A stretch of 64,000 nt of DNA. Origin: a virus. The stretch is from the IMG/VR virus record IMGVR_UViG_3300043256_000348, positions 1 through 64,000 of that record; one strand, written 5' to 3'. Position 1 is the first letter of the stretch. Each line of letters starts with the position of its first letter. Both the position numbers and the translations under genes were made by a program. The notes beneath the pieces are model-generated. The model made no database searches. It saw nothing but the letters and a program-made list of their open reading frames with translations, and had not been told where the DNA came from. Positions 33,827 through 41,383 of the stretch are shown piece by piece.

Positions 33827-34778
33827 CATCCGACTCGCCTTCGTGTTCAACCCCGACAACCCGTACCTCTGCGGCAAGCGATACCAGGTGAACTTCCGCA
33901 AGTGGTTCCTGGAGGCGCTGCCACGTGCCGAGGGTCTGCGGGTGGACTTCATCACCAACGCCCAGCGGCTGGACTTGCAGCCCGTGTCCAAGCTGTACGA
34001 CGCCTGGCTCTTCTTCGACGCGATGGAGTGGGGCCTGCCGCCTGTGCTCACCGGGGTCGATAAGATCAAGGCCGTGAAGGTCTGCCACATCGGGGACGCG
34101 CACGGCGTCAACAAGCTATCGAAGGCGTTCGGCGGCACGAAGCTGGACTGCTGCCAGCGGTTCGGCTTCGACTACTACTTCTTCCAGCACTCGCCGAGCT
34201 ACTTTTACCGGCACTACCCGGCCGACTTCCGCTACTGGTGGATTCCGATGGGGGTGGACGCGGAGCTGTACCGCGAGGTCAAGCCGTGGAGCGAGCGGCG
34301 GTTCGATAAGGTGCTGCTGACCGGCTGCCTTGGGTCGGAGTATTATCCACTGCGAACGCGGCTCGCCGATCACCCAATGGTCCGCTATGAGAAGCCCGGA
34401 TCGTACAGCGGGTGGGACAGCTACGCACCGGGCAAGTGGGACGAGGATCGGTACAAGCTGCTGCTGGAAGAGTGGGGGGCATCGATCGCGTCCGGCTATT
34501 CCGTGGTGAATAAGTATTTCGAGATACCGGCTGCGGGGTGTTTGACGTTCGCGCACATCGACGGGGACAACGGATGCGGCGTGATAGAATTCGATCCGGA
34601 CGAAGTGGTGCTGGTCAACAACGCGACGGCCGACGCGAAGATTGCTGAGTTCTTGGAGAGGCCGGCTGATCCGAAGTGGAACGTCCGGGCCGCCCTCGGC
34701 CGAAACTACGTGATGGAAAACTTTTGCCACGACAAGACCGTGCAGATGCTTGTCGAGAAACTGAGGGAGGCGTTATGA
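33816..34778 (+). CDS. CgeB/YkvP-like glycosyltransferase (paralogue a)
   Basis: 320 residues from ATG 33816. RFDKVLLTGCLGSEYYPLRTRLADHP is the donor-domain entry signature, followed by SIASGYSVVNKYFEIPAAGCLTFAHID, the acidic nucleotide-sugar site. The motif L-x-G-x5-YPLR-x-R recurs in the products at 34775 and 36540. Overlaps both neighbours. Confidence 0.7.
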   Translation: MATDIRLAFVFNPDNPYLCGKRYQVNFRKWFLEALPRAEGLRVDFITNAQRLDLQPVSKLYDAWLFFDAMEWGLPPVLTGVDKIKAVKVCHIGDAHGVNKLSKAFGGTKLDCCQRFGFDYYFFQHSPSYFYRHYPADFRYWWIPMGVDAELYREVKPWSERRFDKVLLTGCLGSEYYPLRTRLADHPMVRYEKPGSYSGWDSYAPGKWDEDRYKLLLEEWGASIASGYSVVNKYFEIPAAGCLTFAHIDGDNGCGVIEFDPDEVVLVNNATADAKIAEFLERPADPKWNVRAALGRNYVMENFCHDKTVQMLVEKLREAL

Positions 34779-35791
34779 GAATCCTAGTCTTGTGCCCACA
34801 ACCGCTTTGGGGCAGCCGATTATCCGCCAGTCGCCGGCACGACGTGAAGGCCCTGGAGCGACGGCCCGACGTGACGCTGAAGATGTCCGGCTACGGCTGG
34901 CCGGACTGGCAACAAAACGACACTGCCCTGGCGAACGTGCGGCGGATCATGCGCGACGCGGACTGCGTGTACACCTATAAAATCGGAGGCAACCCCCGCA
35001 AGGGAGTGCCGGCGGCGAACGATCCCGGCAGTATAGCGGACGGCTACCTCGTTGTCCAGAAATGGCAGGAAATGTGGTGGACCGGCACGGGGCCGAACGA
35101 TCCGGAGCCGGCGTGGAAGCAGGCTGTCGCCGAGCGTGTCGGCTTGGCGATTCTATCCCACGCGAACGACGTGCCCCGGATGATGGAGGCTGCCAAGCGG
35201 GGCGTGCAGGTCGCGGTGATCCCCCACGCCGCCGAGCCCCAGGTGTTCGCCCAAGCAGCACAGGAATGGCCCGGCCGCAAGATCGACGTGCTGTTGACGG
35301 GGAGCATCGGCGAGAACCACTACCCCCTGCGGGGCCGCTGGCAGAAGCTCATGCAGGACGGCAGGCTGCCGGGGGCGTGCTACCAGCATCCGCACCCGGG
35401 CTACTGGTTCAACGGCGAGCAGCAGGCCGAGGCCCGGGTCCGCGACTACGCACAGAACCTCGGCAAGTCGAAGATCGTGCTGGGCTGCACGAGCCGCCAC
35501 AGGTATGAACTGGCCCGCTTCCCGGAGGCCGCGATGGCGGGGGCCATCCACGTCTCGGACATGCCGGAGATTCCGCTGAAGGGATACGAGGATTTCATCG
35601 TGCCGGTCGAGGCTGACTGGTCGGACGAGCGACTGATCCAGACGGTGGCCGACCTTCTGGCGGACAAGCAAAAACTGAGCGTGATGAGCGAGCGGGCGCA
35701 GGCCACTGCCCGGCAGTCGTTCACTTGGGAAAAGTGGGCTGATCGATTCGTGGACGCGGTGAAGCGAACACTAGGAGGACCCAATGGCTAA
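34775..35791 (+). CDS. CgeB/YkvP-like glycosyltransferase (paralogue b)
   Basis: 338 residues; ATG overlaps the previous stop. IDVLLTGSIGENHYPLRGRWQKLM and RHRYELARFPEAAMAGAIHVSDMPEI are the donor-site signatures. The N-terminal opening (MRILVLCPQPLWGSRLSASRRHDV) matches the 36540 product. The C terminus KWADRFVDAVKRT is the usual closing helix. Confidence 0.7.
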   Translation: MRILVLCPQPLWGSRLSASRRHDVKALERRPDVTLKMSGYGWPDWQQNDTALANVRRIMRDADCVYTYKIGGNPRKGVPAANDPGSIADGYLVVQKWQEMWWTGTGPNDPEPAWKQAVAERVGLAILSHANDVPRMMEAAKRGVQVAVIPHAAEPQVFAQAAQEWPGRKIDVLLTGSIGENHYPLRGRWQKLMQDGRLPGACYQHPHPGYWFNGEQQAEARVRDYAQNLGKSKIVLGCTSRHRYELARFPEAAMAGAIHVSDMPEIPLKGYEDFIVPVEADWSDERLIQTVADLLADKQKLSVMSERAQATARQSFTWEKWADRFVDAVKRTLGGPNG

Positions 35792-36143
35792 CCAGCTTAA
35801 AGACTGGAAAGACGACTACGATTGGAAGAATGCGTTTTCCATGGCCGTCGATGGGATAGAGTGCCCTTATGACGTTCGTGGTCCGATCGAAAACGTCCGG
35901 CGGGTTATTGCCTGTGATGAGGGGGAAAACGACGGCGCTGAGTGGATTGCTGTTGTAGAATGGAGCGATGGCAAATTCGCCGTGATGGCCGCTGGCTGCG
36001 ACTACACGGGATGGGACTGCCAGGCCGGGGGAACTATCGAGTTCTACGATAGCGAGGAAGTCGCGTTGGTCGAACTAACGCCCGAACAAGCTGCTCGCTT
36101 AGGCGTGCCCCACGATGCCAATAAAGGAGGACCCGATGCCTGA
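35784..36143 (+). CDS. Hypothetical protein
   Basis: 119 acidic residues, with an ACTAGGAGG ribosome site. Trp/Asp-rich, no signal or membrane segment. CDYTGWDCQAGGTIEFYDSEEVAL is a recognisable pattern of small phage proteins of unknown role. Placed between two glycosyltransferases. Confidence 0.5.
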   Translation: MANQLKDWKDDYDWKNAFSMAVDGIECPYDVRGPIENVRRVIACDEGENDGAEWIAVVEWSDGKFAVMAAGCDYTGWDCQAGGTIEFYDSEEVALVELTPEQAARLGVPHDANKGGPDA

Positions 36144-36543
36144 CCAACTGCAAGCCGGCTCGGAGCTTGTGGCGCGCGTCGCGGTAGAGGTCATGGGCTA
36201 TGAGTGGTGCCCACCTTACACGCCTCGCATCGGCGGGCAGAATCCGCCGTATCATCCTGGCGGTGCATGGAAGCTACCAGACGGGTCATATCGAATCAGC
36301 TTTCGGCCGGACCTGTACTGGTCGGCTGCGGGGGAAGTGCTGGAGAAATTACGAGAGATGTGGACCGAGGCGACCAACGGCGCGAGTGGTTTTGATGACG
36401 ACTTTCCAAAACCCTTCGATGATGGTGCGTTCTTCAATTCGCTGCATCGGCACGCGGATCGGCGATGGCCGTGGGCGTTCTTGTACGCGACGCCCCTGGC
36501 AATCTGCCGGGCGGCCCTGGCTGCCGTGGAGGCAAAGCAATGA
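36136..36543 (+). CDS. Phage ABA-sandwich-domain protein
   Basis: 135 residues from ATG 36136 (AAAGGAGG upstream). The layout is ELVARVAVEVMGYEWCPPYTPRIGG, a Trp/Ser-containing strand (GSYRISFRPDLYWSAAGEVLEKL) and a C-terminal helix before AICRAALAAVEA. This is the pattern of the small Phage_ABA_S-type proteins common in phages. Role unknown. Confidence 0.6.
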   Translation: MPDQLQAGSELVARVAVEVMGYEWCPPYTPRIGGQNPPYHPGGAWKLPDGSYRISFRPDLYWSAAGEVLEKLREMWTEATNGASGFDDDFPKPFDDGAFFNSLHRHADRRWPWAFLYATPLAICRAALAAVEAKQ

Positions 36544-37490
36544 GAATCCTCTACCTCAGCAGCCAGCGATGGTATGAGCAGAAGATGGACCGCACTCGCG
36601 TTCTGAATGTCGAGGCCGTACGCAGGCAGCCGAGCGTCAACCTGCACATCTGGGGCAACGGCTGGCCAGATTACGTCGAGGGCGAACTACTGGAGCAAAA
36701 CATCCGCCGCAGGGGCATTGAGTATCCCGACCTTGTGTGGTGCTTCAAGGCGAACGAGCACAAAGGCGTGGCTGAGTTCCCACGGCCGAAAGCCATCGAG
36801 CTAAACGACTGCTACGACGCCAAGATTGCTGACGAGGTACGGGCTGCCGCCCCGTCGCTTGTCGTCTACCACCACGAGAACGACTGGCAATCGGAGAACA
36901 TGAGGGACGGAGCCCGACCGGGGTGTGATTTCATCCACGTTCCGCACTGCGCAGACAAGGCCGTTTTCTACCGCGAGGGCGACTGGGACCGGCCGATCGA
37001 CTGCCTCTTCGCCGGCGCGCTTCACGAGACGATCTACCCGCTCCGCTCGCGGTACGTGCAGCTCATCAAGGGCGGCGCGATTCCAGGCGAGGTCCGCCGC
37101 TTCCCAGGACACCGGACGCGAACTGCCGGTGAGGGGGAGGCCCAGCACCACAGTTTCTCGAACCACCTGCGGCGGTCGAAGGTGGCCCTCTGCTGCTCCT
37201 CGACTTACAAGTACGCCCTAAGCAAGTACGTCGAGGCCATCGCGGCTGGATGCGTGGTGGTGGGCGATATGCCAGACGACCAGTTGTTCCGGGACACGCT
37301 AGGGCGGGCACTCGTTGAGGTGAACAACAGCATGGCAGACGACCAGATCATGCGAATCGTGAAGGAAACACTGGCCGATCCGGCCGAGCTAGAACGGCGA
37401 CGGGAGTTCGGATACGCCGAGTACCTAGCCGCCTACACTACGGAGCACTGGGCTCGCCGGTTTCTGGAGGCTGCCAGTCGAGTCGTTTGA
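36540..37490 (+). CDS. CgeB/YkvP-like glycosyltransferase (paralogue c)
   Basis: 316 residues, ATG overlapping the previous stop. IDCLFAGALHETIYPLRSRYVQLI and YKYALSKYVEAIAAGCVVVGDMPDD repeat the signatures of paralogues a and b. It is the last gene of the island; its final 53 bases overlap, tail to tail, the reverse-strand gene 37438-37713. Confidence 0.7.
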   Translation: MRILYLSSQRWYEQKMDRTRVLNVEAVRRQPSVNLHIWGNGWPDYVEGELLEQNIRRRGIEYPDLVWCFKANEHKGVAEFPRPKAIELNDCYDAKIADEVRAAAPSLVVYHHENDWQSENMRDGARPGCDFIHVPHCADKAVFYREGDWDRPIDCLFAGALHETIYPLRSRYVQLIKGGAIPGEVRRFPGHRTRTAGEGEAQHHSFSNHLRRSKVALCCSSTYKYALSKYVEAIAAGCVVVGDMPDDQLFRDTLGRALVEVNNSMADDQIMRIVKETLADPAELERRREFGYAEYLAAYTTEHWARRFLEAASRVV

Positions 37491-37713
37491 TGTGCTCGAC
37501 CATCTTCGGCTCCCGCTTTACTATCGCGAGAACCTCCGGCCGGCTGAAGTGCCGCCCCATGATCCATAGCGGCTCGTCAACCAGCTCCTGCAATTCAGAG
37601 TCAGGCATTTCTGTCTTGAGAGTGCCGCACCGGGGGCACCAGAATACGCGGCGTGCGTCCCCGGTCGGCACGCCGACGTTCTGTAAAGTATGGTCGCAAA
37701 TCGAACAGGCCAT
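37438..37713 (-). CDS. Small zinc-ribbon protein
   Basis: 91 residues from ATG 37713 (AAGGAGA upstream). CSICDH (residues 3-8) and CPRCGT form a four-cysteine ribbon; the rest is helical. Last gene of the reverse-strand recombination operon. The 3' end overlaps the convergent glycosyltransferase. Confidence 0.6.
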   Translation of the reverse strand: MACSICDHTLQNVGVPTGDARRVFWCPRCGTLKTEMPDSELQELVDEPLWIMGRHFSRPEVLAIVKREPKMVEHIKRLDWQPPETGEPSAP

Positions 37714-37714
37714 G

Positions 37715-37954
37715 TCATTTCTCCTTCGCCTTGGTGGCTTGCTGATCTTTCCACGCGGCGGTCCGCTCAACACACTCGTCGCAGTAGTATCGCTGGAAGC
37801 ATCCCCGGCTCTGGAGCCAGTGCGCAACGGCGGTCTTGCACCGGCTGCACATCGCAGTGCGGTGCTCGTAGCCGCGTCCGTAGCCCCCCCTGCTGAATGT
37901 CCGCACCAAAGGCCGGGCGAAGCGCTTCACAGGATTTGTTACTACGAGGGCCAC
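37715..37954 (-). CDS. Small zinc-ribbon protein
   Basis: 79 residues from GTG 37954, chosen because GCGGAGGAG precedes it and the upstream gene ends at 37956. CSRCKTAVAHWL and YYCDECVERTAAWK give a C2-C2 ribbon similar in style to its downstream neighbour. The stop overlaps the start region of the next gene. Confidence 0.55.
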   Translation of the reverse strand: MALVVTNPVKRFARPLVRTFSRGGYGRGYEHRTAMCSRCKTAVAHWLQSRGCFQRYYCDECVERTAAWKDQQATKAKEK

Positions 37955-37955
37955 G

Positions 37956-38423
37956 TCACTCCTCCGCCTTGACTGTTTCACTAGCTCGCCAGTCGCCGGG
38001 AGGGCGGTAGTCACGGACTTCGTCTGCGGTTAGTCCGCCATCCCTGGACAATGCCGCGTCCAGTAGCTTCCACTCGTCATTGCCCATTTCTCCCTTCCAT
38101 GAGTCCCACCAGCGAAACCACTTCCAGTAGTCCGGGCTCGCTCCACCCTTGTCGTCAATCGGTTCTTCCACCCCGAACCGCACGCATTGACGTACGGCTT
38201 GGTGCTGTTGCTCACGGGCCGTAACGATGGAGCTGTCTATGCCCGCGTGGTGCTCGGCGGGGATACGACCGTCCCCCATGTCGTGGTTCATTCGCCAGAT
38301 GAATCCACCGATATAGTCAATCATCATGTAGAGTTCAATCTCCGGTCCGTTCATGATCTTCTCAGTAAAGTCGGGTTCCTTGAACATCGCAACCGCCTTT
38401 CTGTTTAGTTCAGGCCACTTCAC
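37956..38423 (-). CDS. Hypothetical protein
   Basis: 155 residues, overlapping the upstream gene by ATGA. Mostly helical, charged, Trp-rich in SPDYWKWFRWWDSWKGEMGND. Location behind the RecT and exonuclease genes suggests a recombination accessory. No family recognised. Confidence 0.5.
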   Translation of the reverse strand: MKWPELNRKAVAMFKEPDFTEKIMNGPEIELYMMIDYIGGFIWRMNHDMGDGRIPAEHHAGIDSSIVTAREQQHQAVRQCVRFGVEEPIDDKGGASPDYWKWFRWWDSWKGEMGNDEWKLLDAALSRDGGLTADEVRDYRPPGDWRASETVKAEE

Positions 38424-38923
38424 TCTTCACTCAGCATGATCGCCCGGGTGGCCTTCTCGACGGCGCCGGACACCTGCGCCCCTAGTTGCTCCGTTGACAC
38501 CACGCCTACGCGGAGCATGCCCTTGATCGCCCCCTTGCGGGGCACCGGCTTGGCGGGGCTTACCGCTGCGATCGCCATCTCGGCCTGGGCGTTGTACTTC
38601 TGGTCGACCTCCGGGACCGTGCCCGACGCCGTGTCCGCGCACGCCCGCAATTTGGCGAGTACCTGGGGCTTCTTCACTTCGTCGATCAGGTCCAGGGACA
38701 GCAGCCATGCGAGCAGGGCCTTGGCGGTCGGCGTCTGCCGCCGCGCGCTCTGGCCGTCTTCGCCGACGTCCACGGTGCCCTGCACCCGCAGCAGCAGGTC
38801 CACCGGCTGGCTGCTGCCCGGCTCCAGCCCGTCGCGTGCTAGGTCCGCGTGCCGCCCCAGCACCTTGACCGCCTGCCACTCGACGGGCGTGAGCTTACAC
38901 TTGTTCTCTTCAATCACTGGCAT
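38420..38923 (-). CDS. Hypothetical protein of the recombination operon
   Basis: 167 residues from ATG 38923; the frame is open upstream but overlaps RecT there. Mostly helical, with a conserved-looking start (CKLTPVEWQAVKVLGRHADLARDG). Immediately follows RecT. No family recognised. Confidence 0.5.
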   Translation of the reverse strand: MPVIEENKCKLTPVEWQAVKVLGRHADLARDGLEPGSSQPVDLLLRVQGTVDVGEDGQSARRQTPTAKALLAWLLSLDLIDEVKKPQVLAKLRACADTASGTVPEVDQKYNAQAEMAIAAVSPAKPVPRKGAIKGMLRVGVVSTEQLGAQVSGAVEKATRAIMLSEE

Positions 38924-39725
38924 CGGTACCACCCTCCGCTTCTTCGTCCATCGCCCCCAGGTTGATCGTCTTGTCGCCGGACGGCGGCGGCAACAGGTTC
39001 GCCCCCAAGTCCTGCGGCTCGCCAAGTTCCCCCTGCTCGTCTAGCCGGAGGGCCATGGAAAGCTCGGATGTGAGCCGCCAGTAGTTCGCCGCCGCCCGGA
39101 CCGGCGTTTTGCGGACCATCGCGGGGTAGAACTCGCCCTTCCAGAGCGGGCCGCCCCGCTCTTCGATCTGGTTGATCTCCTGCCTCGACTGATACCGGTG
39201 GGCCACGCCACCGCTCACCGTCTCGTACAGGCAGTATGCCCCCACGAGCCGGTCCCTGACGGCCTTCGCCGACAGCACGCGGTCCGGCGGCACCTTGTGC
39301 TCGACCACCGGCCGCGACTCCCGTACGCCGACGAAGAACTCCTCGCCCTGCAACACTAGGTCCGCGTAGACCCACTTCAGGTACTCGTTGCGGGTAGCCA
39401 AGTTGATGTAGCCCTGGTACGAAATCTCCAGGTTGCACCGCGCCTTCGGGTCGGACCGTCGGAGCTTGCGGGGCACGAAGTAGGCCAGCTTCATCATCCG
39501 GCCGGGCACGATCCCGACCATCGCCGCGTGGGCGGCCGACACCAGCACCGACTCCGGCGTGCACGAGCCTTCCTTCAGCTCGTTGCAGGCGACGATCACG
39601 GCGGCCGCGAACTGCTGCCGGTCGAGCGAACCCGTGTTGAGCAGAGGCACGATCCTGTGGATGTTCCCCGAGACGTACTTCGCCAGCTCGTTTTTCGCGG
39701 CCGGCAGTATCAGGTCGGTTCCCAT
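38910..39725 (-). CDS. recT: RecT-family single-strand annealing protein
   Basis: 271 residues from ATG 39725, right after the exonuclease stop, with AAGGGA 9 nt upstream; an ATG 5 codons earlier is also in frame. The RecT core is clear: CTPESVLVSAAHAAMVGIVPG, AYFVPRKLRRSDPKARCNLEISYQGYINLATRN and YPAMVRKTPVRAAANYW. It binds ssDNA made by the adjacent PD-(D/E)XK exonuclease and anneals it, the phage two-component recombination system. Confidence 0.9.
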   Translation of the reverse strand: MGTDLILPAAKNELAKYVSGNIHRIVPLLNTGSLDRQQFAAAVIVACNELKEGSCTPESVLVSAAHAAMVGIVPGRMMKLAYFVPRKLRRSDPKARCNLEISYQGYINLATRNEYLKWVYADLVLQGEEFFVGVRESRPVVEHKVPPDRVLSAKAVRDRLVGAYCLYETVSGGVAHRYQSRQEINQIEERGGPLWKGEFYPAMVRKTPVRAAANYWRLTSELSMALRLDEQGELGEPQDLGANLLPPPSGDKTINLGAMDEEAEGGTDASD

Positions 39726-39726
39726 A

Positions 39727-40698
39727 TCACGTCCCTTCATGTTCGGCTTGTTGCTTTGCCCACCAACTCAGCCCCCCGCGATGAATCGTTGGGTACCCTC
39801 CAGGCCAGAGGCCCGTGTCCAACGACGCCGCGTAGAGCGACAGCAGCTTCTGGTATTTCTTCCGGCCCGCCTCGATCGTCTCCACGTCCGCCTGCACGCA
39901 GTTCACGTCGAACGGCGGCCCGTCTTCCAGCACGACCCACACGAACTGCCGGTCGATCCCGTCAACGGTTTTCAGCCCGTCGACGTACAACGCGGCCTGC
40001 GTGTCGTAGTGCCACCTCTCGATCGACCGGGCGAACGCCGTGTCGGTGTGCTGGCCACGCTGCACCTTCTTTAGGTCTACCGCGCAGGGCGGGATCGTCT
40101 GCGGGTGCGATATGTCCTTGTCCGTCCGGCCCTTCATGCGGATGACCGCGTGCCGCTCCTGCCCCTGCACGAAGTACGTCACCGGCTGGTCCCAGACGAA
40201 CGAGACCTCGACCCCGCCCTGCGCCTTGAGGAGCTTGACCGCCGGGTGTTGCTGGACCTCGACGACCAGCTCCTCGATCAGGGCGGCCTCCAGCGATGTG
40301 ATCGTGCCGTCCGGCCGCTCGGCGCCGTCCGGTGCGTGGACGCCGCAGTACCACTGGCCGTCCCACTTCTCGGAGCCATTGTAGACGCAGACCTGCCCCT
40401 TGTTCTCGCCGCTGCTGAGCACCGCCTGGCACTGCCCGGCTACCGGGTGCCGCTCAGCGTACTTGTCCGGCTCCAGGAGCCGCGTGTGGATCGCCCTGCC
40501 GTAGTCCTTATCCTTCGAGGACGTGACCTCGATCTTGCCGTCGAGAAACGCCTTGAGGTGTTTCATGCTCACCGTGCCGTCGTCAAGCAACGCCCGTCCG
40601 AGCAGGGAGTTGTCGACGTGCGGCCATGCCAGGTACTCGGGCATCGGCACGCCCGGGTAAATGCCCGGCTGCGGTTCGGCTGTCGGCGGATCAATCAT
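39727..40698 (-). CDS. PD-(D/E)XK exonuclease (RecE/YqaJ-type) with zinc-like insert
   Basis: 323 residues. The nuclease core has DYGRAIHTRLLEP (His71), Glu164, the GRTD aspartate (Asp193) and DLK (Asp208, Lys210), in the order of RecE-like exonucleases. Between His71 and Glu164 is an unusual insert with Cys90, Cys104, Cys118 and His121, a spacing that suggests a bound zinc. It partners RecT directly downstream. The start lies 82 nt after a GGGTATAAT element. Confidence 0.8.
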   Translation of the reverse strand: MIDPPTAEPQPGIYPGVPMPEYLAWPHVDNSLLGRALLDDGTVSMKHLKAFLDGKIEVTSSKDKDYGRAIHTRLLEPDKYAERHPVAGQCQAVLSSGENKGQVCVYNGSEKWDGQWYCGVHAPDGAERPDGTITSLEAALIEELVVEVQQHPAVKLLKAQGGVEVSFVWDQPVTYFVQGQERHAVIRMKGRTDKDISHPQTIPPCAVDLKKVQRGQHTDTAFARSIERWHYDTQAALYVDGLKTVDGIDRQFVWVVLEDGPPFDVNCVQADVETIEAGRKKYQKLLSLYAASLDTGLWPGGYPTIHRGGLSWWAKQQAEHEGT

Positions 40699-40777
40699 CG
40701 CGTCCCCTTATTCGCCCCCGCCGCGAGCCCCGGAGGGCAGTTCGGGGCCCTTGTCGTACGGCGGAGGCTTCAGCTTT

Positions 40778-40787
40778 CTATTATACC
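40778..40787 (-). promoter_or_regulatory. -10-like element before the exonuclease/RecT genes
   Basis: On the reverse strand GGGTATAATAG, with TATAAT at 40785-40780. It lies in the 98-nt gap between the Mom-like gene and the exonuclease. The -35 region (GGCTGC) is poor, so if used it may need an activator. Confidence 0.45.
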
Positions 40788-40796
40788 CGAATGCCG

Positions 40797-41267
40797 CTAA
40801 AGCAGCCTCTCCCATCGCTGCTTCCGGGACTTGGTCTGTGGCGGGGCAGTTGCTCGTGTCTTGCGATTTACGTTACTAAACCGCTGGGGCCTTGCGTTGA
40901 CGATCTCCCCACCGGGTTTCCATCCGGCGGCCTTGTATATCGTGCCTGAATGTACGTCAACAGCCAAGTAGCTTACCGCCCGATTAAGGAACGGCCATTT
41001 CCGCTTAACGAGTTTCGCCATCACGGCAAGCATCCGGGAAGCCGTGTTCTTCGGGGCATCATCGCAAATCGCCAACCGTCGCAACTCGATAGTCTTCCCA
41101 TCGCACATCGCCCGGATAATCGGCTGGGACCATATCGCCACCGCGTAATAGTTCCCGCCGTGCTCGGCTGCGTACGCCACGCTCGTGTGGCCACAAAGCA
41201 GATTGCCAAGATCGGTCTTCGGGAGCATGCTGTGCCACTTCATGTTCAGCTCGCGTGCCCGGCGCAT
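40797..41267 (-). CDS. Mom-like GNAT-fold DNA-modification protein
   Basis: 156 residues from ATG 41267; the frame is open upstream but that DNA is the tRNA. WHSMLP (11-16), ELRRLAICDDAPKNTASRML (61-80) and AVSYLAVDVHSGTIYKAAGW (97-116) follow the signature of Mom-family adenine methylcarbamoylation proteins (GNAT fold). These modify adenine in phage DNA to resist restriction. The C-terminal 35 residues are basic. Homologue-like sequence continues upstream of the ATG (FDIVEIG), so the true start may be a non-ATG codon between 41268 and the tRNA end. Confidence 0.65.
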   Translation of the reverse strand: MRRARELNMKWHSMLPKTDLGNLLCGHTSVAYAAEHGGNYYAVAIWSQPIIRAMCDGKTIELRRLAICDDAPKNTASRMLAVMAKLVKRKWPFLNRAVSYLAVDVHSGTIYKAAGWKPGGEIVNARPQRFSNVNRKTRATAPPQTKSRKQRWERLL

Positions 41268-41292
41268 ACCGATTTCGACAATGTCAAACTGA

Positions 41293-41365
41293 AGCGGCGA
41301 GGTCGGAATCGAACCGCCCGTTTCCGCTTGGAAGAGCGGAAGTGCTGCCTCTACACTATCGCCGC
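41293..41365 (-). tRNA. tRNA-Gly(TCC)-like gene with an 8-nt anticodon loop
   Basis: Reading the reverse strand, the acceptor arms GCGGCGA and TCGCCGC pair perfectly. The D-arm is GTGT/GCAC with loop AGAGGCA, and the T-loop is TTCGATT. The anticodon stem TCCGC/GCGGA encloses TCTTCCAA, one base more than the normal seven; E. coli tRNA-Gly has CTTCCAA. The T-arm also has an extra C before the acceptor and a G-A mismatch. CCA is not encoded. Either a +1 frameshift-suppressor-like tRNA or a decaying one. Confidence 0.7.
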
Positions 41366-41383
41366 GTACCATCGTAGCTCCAA

